64,000 nt of DNA from Paratinospora sagittata (GCA_035771175.1 CM069598.1:4509931-4573930); one strand, 5' to 3'. Positions 1 through 12,187 are shown, counted from the stretch's first letter. The notes: generated by a model from the letters alone, not told the origin. Program-made: numbers and translations.

Positions 1-1215
1 CTTGTTACTTCATAGTAATCAATTACTGACCGGATATAGTCTTCTGTTGCTGAGCTTATTGCTTCTTGAACTTGTTTAACTGCAAAAGATAAAGGCTTTT
101 CTATCAATTCCCCAGCAGTACAGGAGCAACACACAAGTCCAATGCCATTGCCAAAGAAGCCTTCAGGTAGAGGAGGGTTAAACCTAGACCGCACATCAAC
201 AGGAAAAAGAAGCCTTGCTTGTTTGTGGGGCTCCATGTTAAGTGCTTTGGTTCTTGCACGCCAGAAAAGGGCTGCGAGTGTAGTGAAGCTGGAACTGTTC
301 TTTACAAGCCCATCTTCTTCGACAGCTTTTTTCAGTTTGGCTAGCTTTGGTGGTTCAAAGCAAAATGATCCAACTTGCCATTTGTGTTCTTCTTGATAAC
401 TGTCATCACTTGATTCTTGTTTTATCACTGATAATTCATGGTGGGGATACTTTACCGCAGGAGGTTCCCTGGATTTCAGTGAAGATCGATCAAGAAATGG
501 TGGAACAGTCAATCCTACACCTCTTGCAATTTCAGCCCATGAATTCATGAACTGGGTTGTAGATAACGTATCAGCTACGCAGTGGTTGATGGCTACTCCC
601 AGGATGAAGCCTCCACACTTGAACTTTGTCACCTGAACATGTATACATATTTCATCGTTCAAATTTCAAATAGTGTGGCAGAACTGAATTAAAATTAGTT
701 AAGAGGAGTTTCGTGGGTGATTTGTATGATCACAGTAGTACCTGGATTGTCAGGAGCGGAACTTGGAGGATGTCATGCTGCTGAGGAAATGTATGAACGA
801 GTTTTGCTTGAGTTGTGTCGTCTTTGCACATGATGATGTCACCCAAGGCTTCAATCTCAGAGTCTGCAACTGCTTCAACAAACAATACACCATCTCCAGT
901 GCATTTGACCATCAATTTCTTATCAGAATCTGCAACAAGTTTCCCTGCTAATGGATAATAGTGAACCAAGGCCTCTGCTAAGGACTTCTTCAACACTTCA
1001 GTAATGTTATCAGCTATCTTCTTTTCAGTCGCATTGAAGCTGTAAAGCATCTCAACAATGAAGGCCAGGTTCTGATCAAGGTTGGACAGGAAATAGATCC
1101 CATCATTGGTCTTTGTGGCGGGGCGCACCATCACAGGTTCGGACTTTGTTACTGTAATAGTTTCTCTACTTCCATGGAGTCCATCTATTTGGGTGGCTCC
1201 TTCATATGAATCCAT
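1..1215 (-). CDS. BAHD acyltransferase (HHT/ASFT-like), copy 1, 3' end outside window
   Basis: Likely transfers a hydroxycinnamoyl (feruloyl-type) group from CoA to an omega-hydroxy fatty acid or fatty alcohol in the cytosol, a step of suberin or cutin aromatics. Exon 1 is 742-1215 (158 codons), the intron is 633-741 (gt..ag on the minus strand), and exon 2 is 632 down to the window edge, phase 0. The first ATG gives MDSYEG at 1215. Residues 46-56 or so read YFLSNLDQNLA, typical of the hydroxycinnamoyl/omega-hydroxyacid clade. The catalytic HxxxD is His175-Asp179 (HCVAD), but the usual following Gly is Thr. About 368 of roughly 445 residues are in the window with no frameshift; the DFGWG motif lies beyond the edge. 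Function is inferred from family resemblance; the substrate is not proven. Confidence 0.88.
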
Positions 1216-1318
1216 GAGCACTAAACCAACACAAGAAAGCAAAGAGACTAAGCTGAAAATAAGAAGCTGCCTTTCTTCTTTGCTTTTGCTCTTGGTTTAC
1301 CAGTTACCCCAAGGATGG

Positions 1319-1331
1319 GGTTATATATAGA
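1319..1331 (-). promoter_or_regulatory. TATA box of BAHD copy 1
   Basis: On the minus strand the motif reads CTATATATAA about 105 bases upstream of the ATG at 1215, a normal plant distance for a leader of roughly 75 bases. The equivalent position upstream of copy 2 has no such motif. Confidence 0.55.
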
Positions 1332-1349
1332 CAAATAAGATGAGAGGAT

Positions 1350-1411
1350 GAAGCTGTTTCATGTAGCCGACCCATGTAGCTAGAAAAAAGTCATTGTTGA
1401 GTTTAGTTGTC
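1350..1411 (+). mobile_element. RTE-type LINE 3' tail remnant
   Basis: Contains the phrase 'catgtagccgacccatgtag' followed by a TTGAG-rich end. The same phrase recurs at eight or so other places in the window and matches the known 3' ends of plant RTE LINEs. It sits just upstream of the TATA box of BAHD copy 1. Confidence 0.6.
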
Positions 1412-2100
1412 AGCAATTCACAATTGACCTGTCTATGATAGCATTGAGTCCTCTTGGAGCAGTATTGACTTTCAAAATGAAATCTATACACTCAGAACGA
1501 GTAAAGAAGGTTTGTATATGCATCTAGAACTCTTCAAAGTCATGTCATGTGATGAAATTTTGAGCAAAATGCTTGACAATGCCTTCGGACTCTTCAAAGT
1601 CATGTCATGTGATGAAATTTTGAGCAAAATGCTTGACAATGCCTTAGGGCTAGTGATAGTTTGCTATTTATTTATTTATTTTTTTAAATTCTTTCATTTA
1701 CCATTTGGTTGAATAAGTTGGAATGAAGAATATAGTAATTAAAAAGGAGCAAATGTTCTTATCAAGACCCGTAAATGGTCTATGTTGGAATTGATATATC
1801 GTTTGCCTGATCAATATAGAAATATAATATTGGAAAAGTCTTATAGAAAATATAATTGATCGAGTGACTTTCGAATTATGCCATAGCTATCTATTGGCTA
1901 ACATTTTGACTACATGGTATTCAAACATCATTTCCAATTTGTTGATTTACTTTACCTCTTTTTAATTCTTTTTATGGTGATTTATCTAACCTAATAGCCG
2001 GCAAAATCGACCGAATTAAGGCAGTCTATAGAATAAATGATTTCATTTCAGTTGGTGAAGTCATGGAGATAGCGAAGGACTGCAAGATAGTATTATACTA
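1412..2100. other. AT-rich spacer with a 60-bp tandem repeat
   Basis: No gene seen. The only structure is the 60-bp direct repeat listed separately. The L1 LINE starts somewhere near the right end, but its exact 5' boundary and target duplication were not found. Confidence 0.5.
1529..1645. repeat. 60-bp tandem duplication (two units)
   Basis: Units start at 1529 and 1589. The first 57 bases of each are identical by eye (start actcttcaaagtcatgtcat), so the duplication is recent. No coding role is evident. Confidence 0.9.
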
Positions 2101-2275
2101 TTGATGCTACAGGGACAAAAGACCCATCTGCTCAATGATTTTGGACATCACATTAAATGAGTTAAGTATCTTACAGGTTTTTATTTTTCTCTCTTGTAGT
2201 TTCATAGAAGTGGGAACGGGGGCAGCACATTTGTCAGCAAAGTCCTCATTCAAAGTCGACGGCAAAGCGTTTTCA

Positions 2276-2866
2276 GTTGACAAAGACACCAATGGAAATT
2301 GGGTTTTGCTGAAAGAACAAGTGGGTTCAAGATCCTTCTTCTTAAGAATCATTGTTCCTTCGTCGGAATTAGAGGTGTAAGCAACCTGACCGACTCGACC
2401 CGACCAGACCAAACCCGACCATTTCGGGTCTGATCGGGTCGGGTCGGGTTTGATTGATATGCCGGGTTGGTCGGTTTAATTTTTTAGCAACTCGACTAAA
2501 CATGATCCAACCCAACCTTTTAAAATTTATATATATATATATATATGAGTTCATTCTCATTCACATAAGTCAAGTTTAAGAGTAGCTTGACTTGTATAAT
2601 ATATGTGTTCTTTTTCTGTTGACAAAGACACCAATGGAAATTGGGTTTTGCTGAAAGAACAAGTGGGTTCAAGATCCTTCTTCTTAAGAATCATTGTTCC
2701 TTCGTCGGAATTAAGGGTGTAAGCAACCTGACCGACTCGACCCGACCGGATCAAACCCGACCATTTCGGGTCTGATCGGGTCGGGTCGGGTTTGATTGAT
2801 ATGCCGGGTTGGTCGGTTTAATTTTTTAGCAACTCGACTAAACATGATCCAACCCAACCTTTTAAA

Positions 2867-2907
<41 letters not shown>

Positions 2908-2969
2908 TTCATTCTCATTCACATAAGTCAAGTTTAAGAGTAGTTTGACTTGTATAATATATGTGTTCT
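2276..2969. repeat. ~342-bp tandem duplication spanning L1 flank and MITE left end
   Basis: Copy A starts at 2276 and copy B at 2618 (offset 342). Both contain about 94 bases of L1 ORF1, the 8-bp target site, the MITE left terminus and its GGGTCGGGT-rich body. Copy B has a longer TA run (about 2869-2904 against 2528-2546). The duplication therefore arose after the MITE inserted. Confidence 0.9.
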
Positions 2970-3145
2970 TTCAAAAAAGAAAAATCTCATCTTTTAAAAC
3001 TTAAATAGTAGTTTAATAAGTTGGATACATGATAATCTAACATATTTTATTACTAATATAAGCTTAAATGGTAGTTATTAAGTTTTAAAAAAATTAGGCT
3101 ATTTAATGAGGGCTAAAAACCTGACCTGACCCAATTTCACTCCTA
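2370..3145. mobile_element. hAT-like MITE 1, nested in L1 ORF1
   Basis: Left end tagaggtgtaag, right end in reverse complement taggagtgaaat. Flanks are gtcggaat (2362-2369) and gtcagaat (3146-3153), an 8-bp target duplication with one mismatch. 8-bp duplications and TAG(g/a)GGTG ends are typical of small hAT derivatives. The body carries GGGTCGGGT-type runs and no ORF. Its length of 776 bp includes the tandem duplication. Confidence 0.75.
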
Positions 3146-5536
3146 GTCAGAATGGCTGATCAACCAACTGGGGTTGGCAATTAATTCCGGCGTGGATTAT
3201 GGATTCAAGAAACAGTTTAGGAATATGAATGAAGTTATCATTGTCGAGGTTCTCACGAATGGACGTGGGCAGTTCTTGAAGATTTCGGAGGTTGAGAACA
3301 AACGGGTTTGGGCCATCTTTGTCCCTGAAGATTCCCCGGGTGTTGGCTGGCGCGCATTCGAAGAATGGTTTTATAGAGTCAGTGCACTTAAGAATGATGC
3401 TATGTCCAACAAGGACGTCTCCCATGCTAGTAAGGAAGCTGTCCATTTCAAGGGCGAGTGGGAGCTTGGGGTGGTGATTTTGAGAACCAACTCTTCTACA
3501 GGATGGAGCCTCGTTGAAGAAAGGATTTCTTCGTTTGTCAATCGGGCCATTAGGTTATGTGCTATGGCGGATGATCGAGAGATGCTATGGTGCGTCAACT
3601 GTGAAAAAAAACATAATGTGTTTTTCGCGACCCAGTCAAATGAGTACAGGTCGGTTGAGTGGCATCATTCCATTCAATGGAGCAAGAGAAGAGTCAGATG
3701 CAGGCAAGGTTGGATTGGAATCGAAGGTATTCCAATACCGCATTGGCGCCGAGATGTGCTCCAGACGATTGGAAAGTCGTGTGGAGGGTTATTACAAATT
3801 TTTGAGGAAACTCTAGGATTCTCCTTCTTGAGGTTCGCCAAAATCCCAAGTCAAACTACGACGTTCATCCGGTTTGAAAATCTTAACAAGCGATGAAAGT
3901 CTCGTCAAGCAAGATGTACATCATCTCCGGAAAGAAACCATCAGAATCCCCTTGGACTTGGATGAAACACGGATGCTCGTCGAGCACAGTCCCTTATCCA
4001 TGATACCATGGGGAATCGAGGAAAATCAACGATAAACACGTTTCATGACCAAACGACACACAAATCGTTGAAGGAGATCGTGCTAAAAGGTAATGGTACG
4101 GTGTTAATAGGTGATCGACATGCTCACCCAACTTTTGCAGAGGGGTGTACATCGTACGGTAAGGGTGGCGGGTTTGTTAATGCAGATTCAAAAGAGCCTA
4201 CTGAGGCTATTGGTGAGCATAAATCAGCGATTGATAGTCGGCTTTCAGGCCCAAGGGTTATTCCAGGCCCATTATCTGACCTTCAGGTTCAAAACCAATG
4301 TCAAGGACATCCACGGATCCTAATTGAGCCTTTGATGAAGACCCATGCTGAAATCTCAATCATGTTCTTCAATTGGGCTTGGGGAGCGAACCCATTCCCC
4401 CATCATTAGGCGGAAACTACATTCCACCCCCATCACATGTTGAGCCGAATCCATTAGATTTGCTACAGATGCTACCCATGCCTATTCCAAGTAATTCAGC
4501 GAACGAGCGTGTTGATTCTCTTTCCTATGAATAGTGGGTTCTGCAGAGTGGGGTGTTCGGGAGGGAGGTCCGAATCTGCTCAAAACTTATCTTTGCCTGA
4601 TCTTTCCTCTTTCTCACCCGTTCTTTCTGGGTTCAAGCAAGGGGTAATTATGACTTCGCAACGGGCGGGCTGCAATGATGTTACTCTTAGGCAATATCTG
4701 GAGGCGCAAAGTCAGGACAAAATCTTAAGGATCAGGGATTCTTCGTGCAAGCCTTTGCGATCCACTTTCAAGCTAAAGAGATATGCCCGGTCTAGAAGGA
4801 GCTTGAAGAAGGAGAGACGACTGAGGAATAATGCAGCCATGAGTGAGGATGGTAACCATATTGATTGGGAGAACCAAGCGGTGCTCTGGGAGAACGATTC
4901 AGTTGCAAGTAGTTCTGATGAAGAACTTCAAGTGGAAGCGAAGGATGACGACATAATCGATCCGGAGCTTTGTCTTGGTGAGGAAATCACTGAGGTGAAT
5001 GGACTCTTAGGTATTGCTTTAAATTGTTCCTATTTCAATTTCACTTATTATATTTTGGATTGGGATAATGAACTTTCTTCAAATGAACGTCCTATGCCCT
5101 ATACACCCAATCCTACGTGTACACCATCACCTACTCATTCCCAAAAAACTCAATCTCATGCCCGCACACCACCTCCTAAACCTAAATCCTATCATTCCCG
5201 TAAAACCCAATCTCGTGCTACATCTGTTCCCAAAAATAATGGTGATCCTTGTAAAAACCAGGCTCGACCTGGGCAGTAAGGCACAAAGGTGCTGAAACAG
5301 AATGGTCGAAACAGAAAGGCTGGAGTGGGACTGGAGTCTATCATCGTTCCCGACGACCCTCTTGGGATGAGGGAACCTTTTGCCCAATATTTCAAGAGGT
5401 CTAAACTCTCAACTAGAATGATGCCAAAACATAGGATGGGGAAGTGCTCAAAATGCTCTAAAAACGCAGATGCCAACAATTCTAAGGATCGATCAACAAA
5501 ATCCATGATGATGAAGAGGAAGTACAAAGTTCATAG

Positions 5537-8500
5537 ATGAAGATATTATCATGGAATATCAGAAGATGTGGTTCTAGAAAGAAACGGGGCTTGATCAGGA
5601 GAGTATTAGGGAAGTCGAAGCCAGATATCATTATCCTTCAAGAAACCAAGAAGGAACCGATGGATCGTGCTATTATTGACCAGATTTGGGGTTTTAGGTT
5701 CAAGAGTTGGGTTTCGTTGCCTGCTATTGGATCTTCTGGAGGCCTTTGTATTGGGTGGTATTCCAGGAATGTGGAGGTTTTGCAAAGCCTCGTTGGGGGA
5801 ATTCTCGGTGTCCATTCAAATCAGAGGAGATAATAATACATGATGGTCGTTGACAGGGGTTTATGGGCCTTCTACATACTCTGAACGGGAAAGTTTATGG
5901 GTAGAAGTTGTTGGGCTTAGTGTCATTTGCGGGGATCGGTGGTGCCTCGGAGGGGATTTTAACACTGTCAGACATGATGATGAGAAAATCAATAGTCCCA
6001 AAGTCACTACTAGTATGCAGATTTTTTATAGTATTATTGGGAAATTACAGCTGAAGGGTCCTCCTCTTTTAAATGCTCGGGTTACTTGGTCAAATTTTCG
6101 GGAGAACCCTATCTACTGTCGCCTGGACCGGTTCCTTTTCACTTCAGATTGGGAGGTAATGTTTCTCGAATGCAGGCAATAGGCTTTGCCAAGAGTGGTA
6201 TTTGACCATTGCCCTATTACCTTGGACTCTTCTCATATTCGATGGGGTCCTCCTCCCTTCAGATTTGAAAATGTGTGGCTTGATGATATCGATTTTAAAT
6301 ATTCGACGGGGGGTTGGTGGAACTCAATTCCTAAGAATGGTGTTGAGGGGCACAGTTTTATGATGAAACTTAATGGTTTAAAAAATATTCTTAAAACTTG
6401 GAACAAGGAAGTCTTTGGTTCAATCGCCGTCAAGAAGAATGAGTTGGAGGAGTTGATTGGTTGTATTGATTTTTTGGAAGGGCACAATGAGCTTACTCCT
6501 GAGCTCATTGCTATTAGAATGAGAGCTAAATCCGAGCCGGAAGATGTTTGTTTGAAGGAGGACAAAATGGCTAGACAGAGGGCCAAGATTGCTTGGATAA
6601 AAGATGGCGACGCTAACTCTAAACTCTTTCATAAAATTCTAAGCAACAGGAAGGCCAAGAGTTGCATTTCAAAAGTAGAGTGTTGGTTGAAGATGAACGT
6701 GGTGTTGATGATGTTTTTGTGCAACATTTCTCAAAAGTTTTCTCTTCTTGCAGAGATCATTATGGGGAAATTAATGGGTTGGAGTGGGACCCTATTGGCA
6801 GGGAAGATGCTGAGTGGCTTGAAAGACCTTTTGAGGAGGATGAAGTTTACAATGCAGTGTGTCGTTGTAATGACAACAAAGCTTCTGGACCTGATGGCTT
6901 CTCATTAGCGTGCTATCAATAACAATGGGCCACTATCAAATATGATGTCATGAGCGTGATGAATGAGTTTTACAGAAATGGAGTCATCAACATTAAAACA
7001 AACGAGACCTTTATATGCCTTATTCTAAAAAAAAAAAAAAAGACTTCTGGCATCCCAAAGATTATAGGCCAATCAGACTGGTTTCAAGCTTGTACAAGAT
7101 TCTTTCTAAAGTCCTATTACTAAGACTCAGGTCAATTCTCCATAAGATTATTGAGGAGAACCAATTTGCTTTTGTCCATGATCGTCAAATTCTAGATGCA
7201 ATTTTGGTGGCTAAAGAAGCTGTTGAAGATTACCATTCCAGAAAGTTGAAGGGGGTTGTTTTTAAAGTTGACTTTGCCAAAGCTTATGATTCAATAATTT
7301 CCTTGATTAGGTGATGGAGAAGAAGAACTTTGGCAATTGGTGGCGCAAGTGGATTAGTGGGTGTTTGAGATCCGTTACATATTCCATCATCATTAATGGT
7401 CGACCTACTGGTAAATTTAATGTTAAGCGTGGGTTGAGGCAAGGGGACCCAATTTCTCCTTTCCTTTTCACTTTGGTGGCAGATGTGCTTAGCCGTGTGA
7501 TGAAATATGCTTGCCTTACTTCAGTGGTTAAGGGGTTTTCAGTTGGAAAAGATCGTTTTACTGTCTCCCATCTCCAGTTCGCAAATGATACCCTCTTCTT
7601 GCTCCATGGTGATGAAGAAAATGTTGAGAATGCAATCTGTCTGCTTCAGTGCTTTAGCTTTATTTCGGGTCTCAAAATTAATATGATGAAGTGTCAGATG
7701 GCAGGCATCAATATTGACAATGACATGTTGGTTAGGATGGCCTCTAAGTTGGGTTATGCTATAGGTAATTGACCTCTTAACTACCTTGGATTGCCTCTCG
7801 GGGGCAATCCTCTAAGTAGGAATTTCTGGGACCCAGTTGTTTTCAAGATCTCTCACAGATTGGATGATTGGAAAAGAGGTTTTCTATTGAGGGGTGGTAG
7901 ATTGGCCTTGATTAACTCAGTCCTTGCATCAATTCCCACATACTATCTCTCCCTTTTTAGAATGTCTGCTAGCGTTGGTAAAATCATTGAGAAGAAGATG
8001 AAAGCTTTCCTCTAAAAGGGGGATGATAAGAGCCTAGGTACCCATTTGATAAGCTGGACGACTGTTCAGATGCCAGTTTCTAATGGAGGGCTTGGGATAG
8101 GGAACATGTTGAAAAGGAATAGGGCTTTGTGTGCTAAGTGGATATGGAGGTTTCACAAAGATCACCAATCTTTTTGGGCTTGGGTTATTTCTAGTAAGTA
8201 TGAACCAATTGATCTAGGAAGAAGGATCATTCTCAAAGTTAAAACATCTTTTAGAAGCCCTTGGAAATTCACATGCTCATTGCTTCCTGATATGTTGCCT
8301 CACTTATCTTTGGTGGTGGGGGATGGCACATCTTTTCGATTTTGGGAAGATCGGTGGGTTTGTGATGTGCCCTTAGCGGAGGTCTTCCCCCGTCTTTATC
8401 ATATTTTCCCATTTCCAATTCACCCTATTGCACACTTCCAATCTAACCCCGGCGACTCCTGGTTCTAACTTATGGAATTTCTTTCTTCCAACCTCCCTCA

Positions 8501-9182
8501 CTGTTGGCCAACAATCGGAGCTGAACTCATTGATCTCTATCGTGGCCTCCATTCTTCTTTCTCACTGTGTTGATAGATCTTTTGATCCCTCGATTCTTAA
8601 GAGTCTTTTTCTTCTAAATCATTTTATCAGTTTTTAATCAACGATGCTTCATCCACTCTTTTTTCCCTTACCAGTTTAATTTGGAAAGCTCATCTCCCAT
8701 TCAAAATTAAAATGTTTGGTTGGATTTTGGCACAGAACAAGCTCAATACGGGTGACATCCTCCAAAGGCGCTTACATAACCACTCTATCTCCCCCTATGC
8801 TTGCCCATTATGTGTTCAGGACTACGAGACAGTGGCCCATCTCTTCTTTGGATGTCATTTTTCCTCCAAGTTGTGGGAGGGATGTCGTGAGAGATTAGGT
8901 AACAGATTTTTGGTCACCTCTTCTGTTGACGATTGCTTGGTTTTGTCAAATTCGCAGGACCTTACTGGTTATGGGGCTAAAATCCTGAGGGTTGCTTCTT
9001 TGGCTACTCTTTGGATGGTGTGGTTGGAGCGTAATCGTAGAGTTTTTGATGGAGAATCAAGGAGTATCGACCAATTATGGAATGAGATCATTCTCGCCAC
9101 CAGCTCTAGGATCGTCGCCTTCAAGATTCGCAATGGGTACTCAATGAATGAGTGGATTAGAAATTGTGATGCTTGTATGTAG
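5537..9182 (+). pseudogene. L1 ORF2 (endonuclease and reverse transcriptase) remnant
   Basis: Starts MKILSWNIRRCG, a typical AP-endonuclease start, with KPDIIILQETK and GGDFNTV downstream. Reverse transcriptase traces are KASGPDG (about 6880), DYRPIRLVS (about 7060), GLRQGDPISPFLF (about 7430) and FANDTLFLL (about 7580), where the family has F-A-D-D. A Cys/His zf-RVT block (CPLC...HLFFGC) is at about 8800-8850, then WMVWLERNRRVFDG. Breaks: stops at about 5831, 6181, 6920, 7312, 7770, 8013, 8466 and 8636, and a frame change near 6690. It cannot encode an active enzyme. Confidence 0.9.
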
Positions 9183-9389
9183 GTGGTCCCCTTTGATGGA
9201 TCTGTGTTCATTTGTTTTGTGTCGAGGCGATGCTATTTGCAGTACTCTTGCTGGGTTTTGTTTGGGACTGTTTTAGATTGTTGTGCAGTGTGTTGTAGTT
9301 GGATGATGTTGGGTCTTGTTTGTTTGTTTGAGTACTCATCTTTTGATCCATTTAATATTAAATACTGCAGTTTACTCTAAAAAAAAAAG

Positions 9390-9587
9390 TCTCACATAAT
9401 GTTAAACAAGAGCCGGAATCGGAAGTCATGATCCACAATTAATAAAATGATTGTTTTCTGAAAAGAAAAAAAATATGGGCATTTACATTAATATTATTCA
9501 TACAATTGTTGATGGCATCAGTTGTATTAAATTGGAACTTTGATTTATATATTTTCTACTTCTATTCAACTACACGGGAGTGTCAAT
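9390..9587. other. AT-rich spacer after L1 tail
   Basis: No gene or clear element seen. It ends at the 8-bp target site gtgtcaat (9580-9587) of the next MITE. Confidence 0.5.
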
Positions 9588-10155
9588 TAGGGGTGTAACA
9601 GGTTGGATTGTGTTGGGTTCTAACCAAAATTCAACTTATCCTAAATTAGTTCGAATTGAAAAAAATGAAACCCAAGTTTGGTTGGCTTGGTCATCCAGAC
9701 TTGATTTTTTTAATTTTTAATTTTTTTTTTCAAGAGGATGGCATGAACTTTAAAAGAAAAAAAAATCAAATAAATAAAAGAAAATTCTGAAAAGGAGAAG
9801 AAATACCAACAAAGAAGAAGAAAAAAGGAAGAAAAAGTGGATCAAAGAAGAAGAAACAAAATAGATGAACGGTTGAAAAGTTTTACTTAGAAAGTCAAAA
9901 AAGTTGTGATATGAGTTTGAGACTTGGGGATTTCGTTAGTTTGCAATTTGGTGGTTTAGAGGATAATGAAATTAAGGATTAATGTTAGGTTTGTTTCGGG
10001 TTGGGTTGAGTTTCAAGGGTGTCAACTCATAAACCAACTCGAACCGTTCGGGTTAGGATTTTTGAACTCAACCCAACTCAAATACTTAGATCAACCCAAT
10101 CCAACCCAACCCATCAGGTTGTGTTATGTTCGGTCGAGTTGACTTATACCCCCTA
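9588..10155. mobile_element. hAT-like MITE 2 with perfect 8-bp target duplication
   Basis: 568 bp. Left end taggggtgtaac, right end in reverse complement tagggggtataag. The flanks gtgtcaat (9580-9587) and gtgtcaat (10156-10163) are identical. The interior has GGGTTGGGT-type runs at both ends and an A-rich centre, no ORF. Same terminal family as MITE 1 and MITE 3. Confidence 0.85.
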
Positions 10156-10163
10156 GTGTCAAT

Positions 10164-10310
10164 GATCGGTAGCTCACTTGATTAAGCATCCACCTTCTCT
10201 TATATGAGGTGAAGGGTTGAAATCTCTTTAGTCTCATATGAGGTGATCAAGAGTTACGCATCCATTGGTTGTGGGCCTATTCGGGTATGTGTGGGTATTT
10301 GTTTCCAAAA
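10164..10310 (+). mobile_element. tRNA-derived SINE-like fragment
   Basis: An A-box-like TAGCTCACTTG (about 10171) is followed about 46 bases on by a B-box-like gttgaaatc (one mismatch to GWTCRANNC). This resembles the head of a tRNA-derived SINE. The 3' end is unclear because the L1 tail follows directly. Confidence 0.35.
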
Positions 10311-10311
10311 T

Positions 10312-11190
10312 TTATTATTTTTTTGAGAATAAACAAACATATGTATTAATAATTAATTAAAAAAAAAACAACACAGTCAAACGGAGCACCAGCAATAGTC
10401 AAACAAAAGCAAACACTCAACAATTAACCAAACCAAACACCACAAAAGGGTACACCTCAAAACAAACATTCTTCCCATTTCCTAGCCTAATCATTAATGG
10501 AGAAGTCCCCATTCACTTTAAAGGCCACTACCCAGGAGCTTGCAAGAATCAACGTATCATTCCTCACATCTTGCGAACTCCTTGAGATCCCATCGAAAAT
10601 ATGTTGATTGCGCTCCATCTAAATCATCCAAAGAGTTGCAAGGTTCGTTGCTCTCATGATTTTGACTTACCTTCCATTAAGCCCACAAATATGAGAGATC
10701 GATAAGGCTTCCTCATAAGATAATGGGGTGGAAAAATAATCCCCAATTCTGGTCCGCCATTCACTCCATATCCTCAAGGAAAATGGGCATTTGAAGAAAA
10801 GATGAGTAGCGTCATTTGCACTATTAACACACAACGGACAACGGTGAGGAAGCAATCTCCTTTGGAATTCATCACCCATGTTAAGCTTATTATGGGCTAT
10901 GATCCACCCAAATATTTTAACCTTTGATGGCGCACGTGCTTCCCAAATCAAACTAGCCAAAGGAAATGAGGGAAAAGAAGGGTCATCAATCAAGTACTGG
11001 AAAAAAGACTTGCAGGTAAAGTGGCCAGAATGATGGAGGGTCCATTGAAAGGTAGCAGTTCCTGATGCCAAACTTACATAATTCAACAAGTTCACCAATT
11101 CAACAAATTCAGCATGCTGGCTAACAGTGAGGATGTTATGATTAAACAAGTGCCATTGGATGGCTCCCGATTTGTTTCCAAGATTATTTG
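10312..11190 (-). mobile_element. 5'-truncated L1 LINE fragment (zf-RVT end)
   Basis: The minus strand reads SLIWEARAPSKVKIFGWI, then CPLC...ATHLFFKCPF, then a frameshifted ATLWMI.MERN..IFDG, closely paralleling the end of ORF2 of the L1 at 8660-9182. It ends in an A-rich tail at about 10312-10320. It is a dead-on-arrival tail from a related but distinct L1. Confidence 0.8.
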
Positions 11191-11279
11191 CTGGAACAGT
11201 TCTTTTCTTTGATTCATTGATTTGAAATGATTTGTGTGTTTGCAATGATCTAATGTAACAAATATTATAAATTGACATA

Positions 11280-12187
11280 AAAAGCTACATGAGGTCGGCT
11301 AAATAAATTTATTTCTTCCACTTCGTATGTCTAGGACGTACTCAACATTTAAATTTCAAATAATTATATCCCTTTTTATTTATTTTTGTCCATGCTATCA
11401 TTAAATCTACCTTTATCGTTATCGTAGATTATTAAAAGATCACTCTTCCTAATTGGAACATCTAAAGATCTGTCTCTATTTCTGTCTAAAATATATTTGC
11501 ATATTCTTAAAGATAGTCAATTCTATACTTCTATCCCTTGATAGATGAGGAGAATTATATTAGGTAGCTGATAGGTTGGATAAAACTTTATTTGATCAAC
11601 TATGACTTTACTGTCTACCTCTCCTTTCAATAAAATATGACCGTTCTTATTATTGTTCATCGTAGATTCAATTATCGCAAATAATATTTTTTATTATGTT
11701 TATGATAATCTTAAATTGTGAAGAACAAAAAGAAAAAAAGGGATAACTTAACATCTGGGTTGATTCGTTTGTATAAGCCGATCCATCGAGTCAATAGTCA
11801 CAGCTCTAAGAGAACTATTTACTGTAATTAATTGGGTTGTGCTATGCGTGGACTTGGGTGTATGGTATTCTTTATCTATGAAGCCTTTCTTTTTTCTAGT
11901 CTAAATGGTTTACTTTTTATTTTTAAGTGATCTTGCCAAGAATGCTAATATTAATAGTGTTCCCAAGAATAATAGTAATCGTAATCCAGCAGCAGAAGTA
12001 GCTTCGACAATTCACAACAATCGATTTAATCAAGGATCTATCCATCCTGGCTTGCTAATTTTTAAAGCATTGTTCAGAACATTTGAAGTACAAGCAGTGC
12101 ACACATGCTCACCAATCAAAAGCAATCACTCATATACCTTAGGTAATACCTTAGACATTCTTGACCCATTACAGCACTGCTCATCGG
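11280..12187. other. AT-rich spacer 3' of BAHD copy 2
   Basis: No gene assigned. The 3' UTR of BAHD copy 2 must lie just below 12188. A plus-strand open frame at 11905-12309 overlaps the BAHD end and is discussed under findings. Confidence 0.4.

Larger units (their letters stand above)
2206..5278 (+). pseudogene. L1 ORF1 (nucleic-acid-binding protein) remnant
   Basis: Coding traces run from about 2206 (FKVDGKAFSVDKDTNG) to the MITE insertion at 2370. They resume at 3154 and continue in shifting frames through 3900, then to a long open stretch at 4509-5278 ending ARPGQ. The last part is basic then Ser/Pro/Lys rich (TPSPTHSQKTQ). This matches the usual place and composition of ORF1 in plant L1 elements. 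Several internal stops and frameshifts show it is dead. Confidence 0.6.
2101..9389 (+). mobile_element. Decayed L1-type non-LTR retrotransposon
   Basis: A near full-length plant L1: ORF1 remnants (about 2206-5278), ORF2 remnants with AP endonuclease, reverse transcriptase and zf-RVT regions (5537-9182), a GT-rich 3' UTR, and a poly(A) tail of about ten A at 9380-9389. Many stops and frameshifts make it inactive. A MITE with a secondary tandem duplication interrupts ORF1 at 2370-3145. I could not find the target-site duplication, so the 5' end is approximate. Confidence 0.85.
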
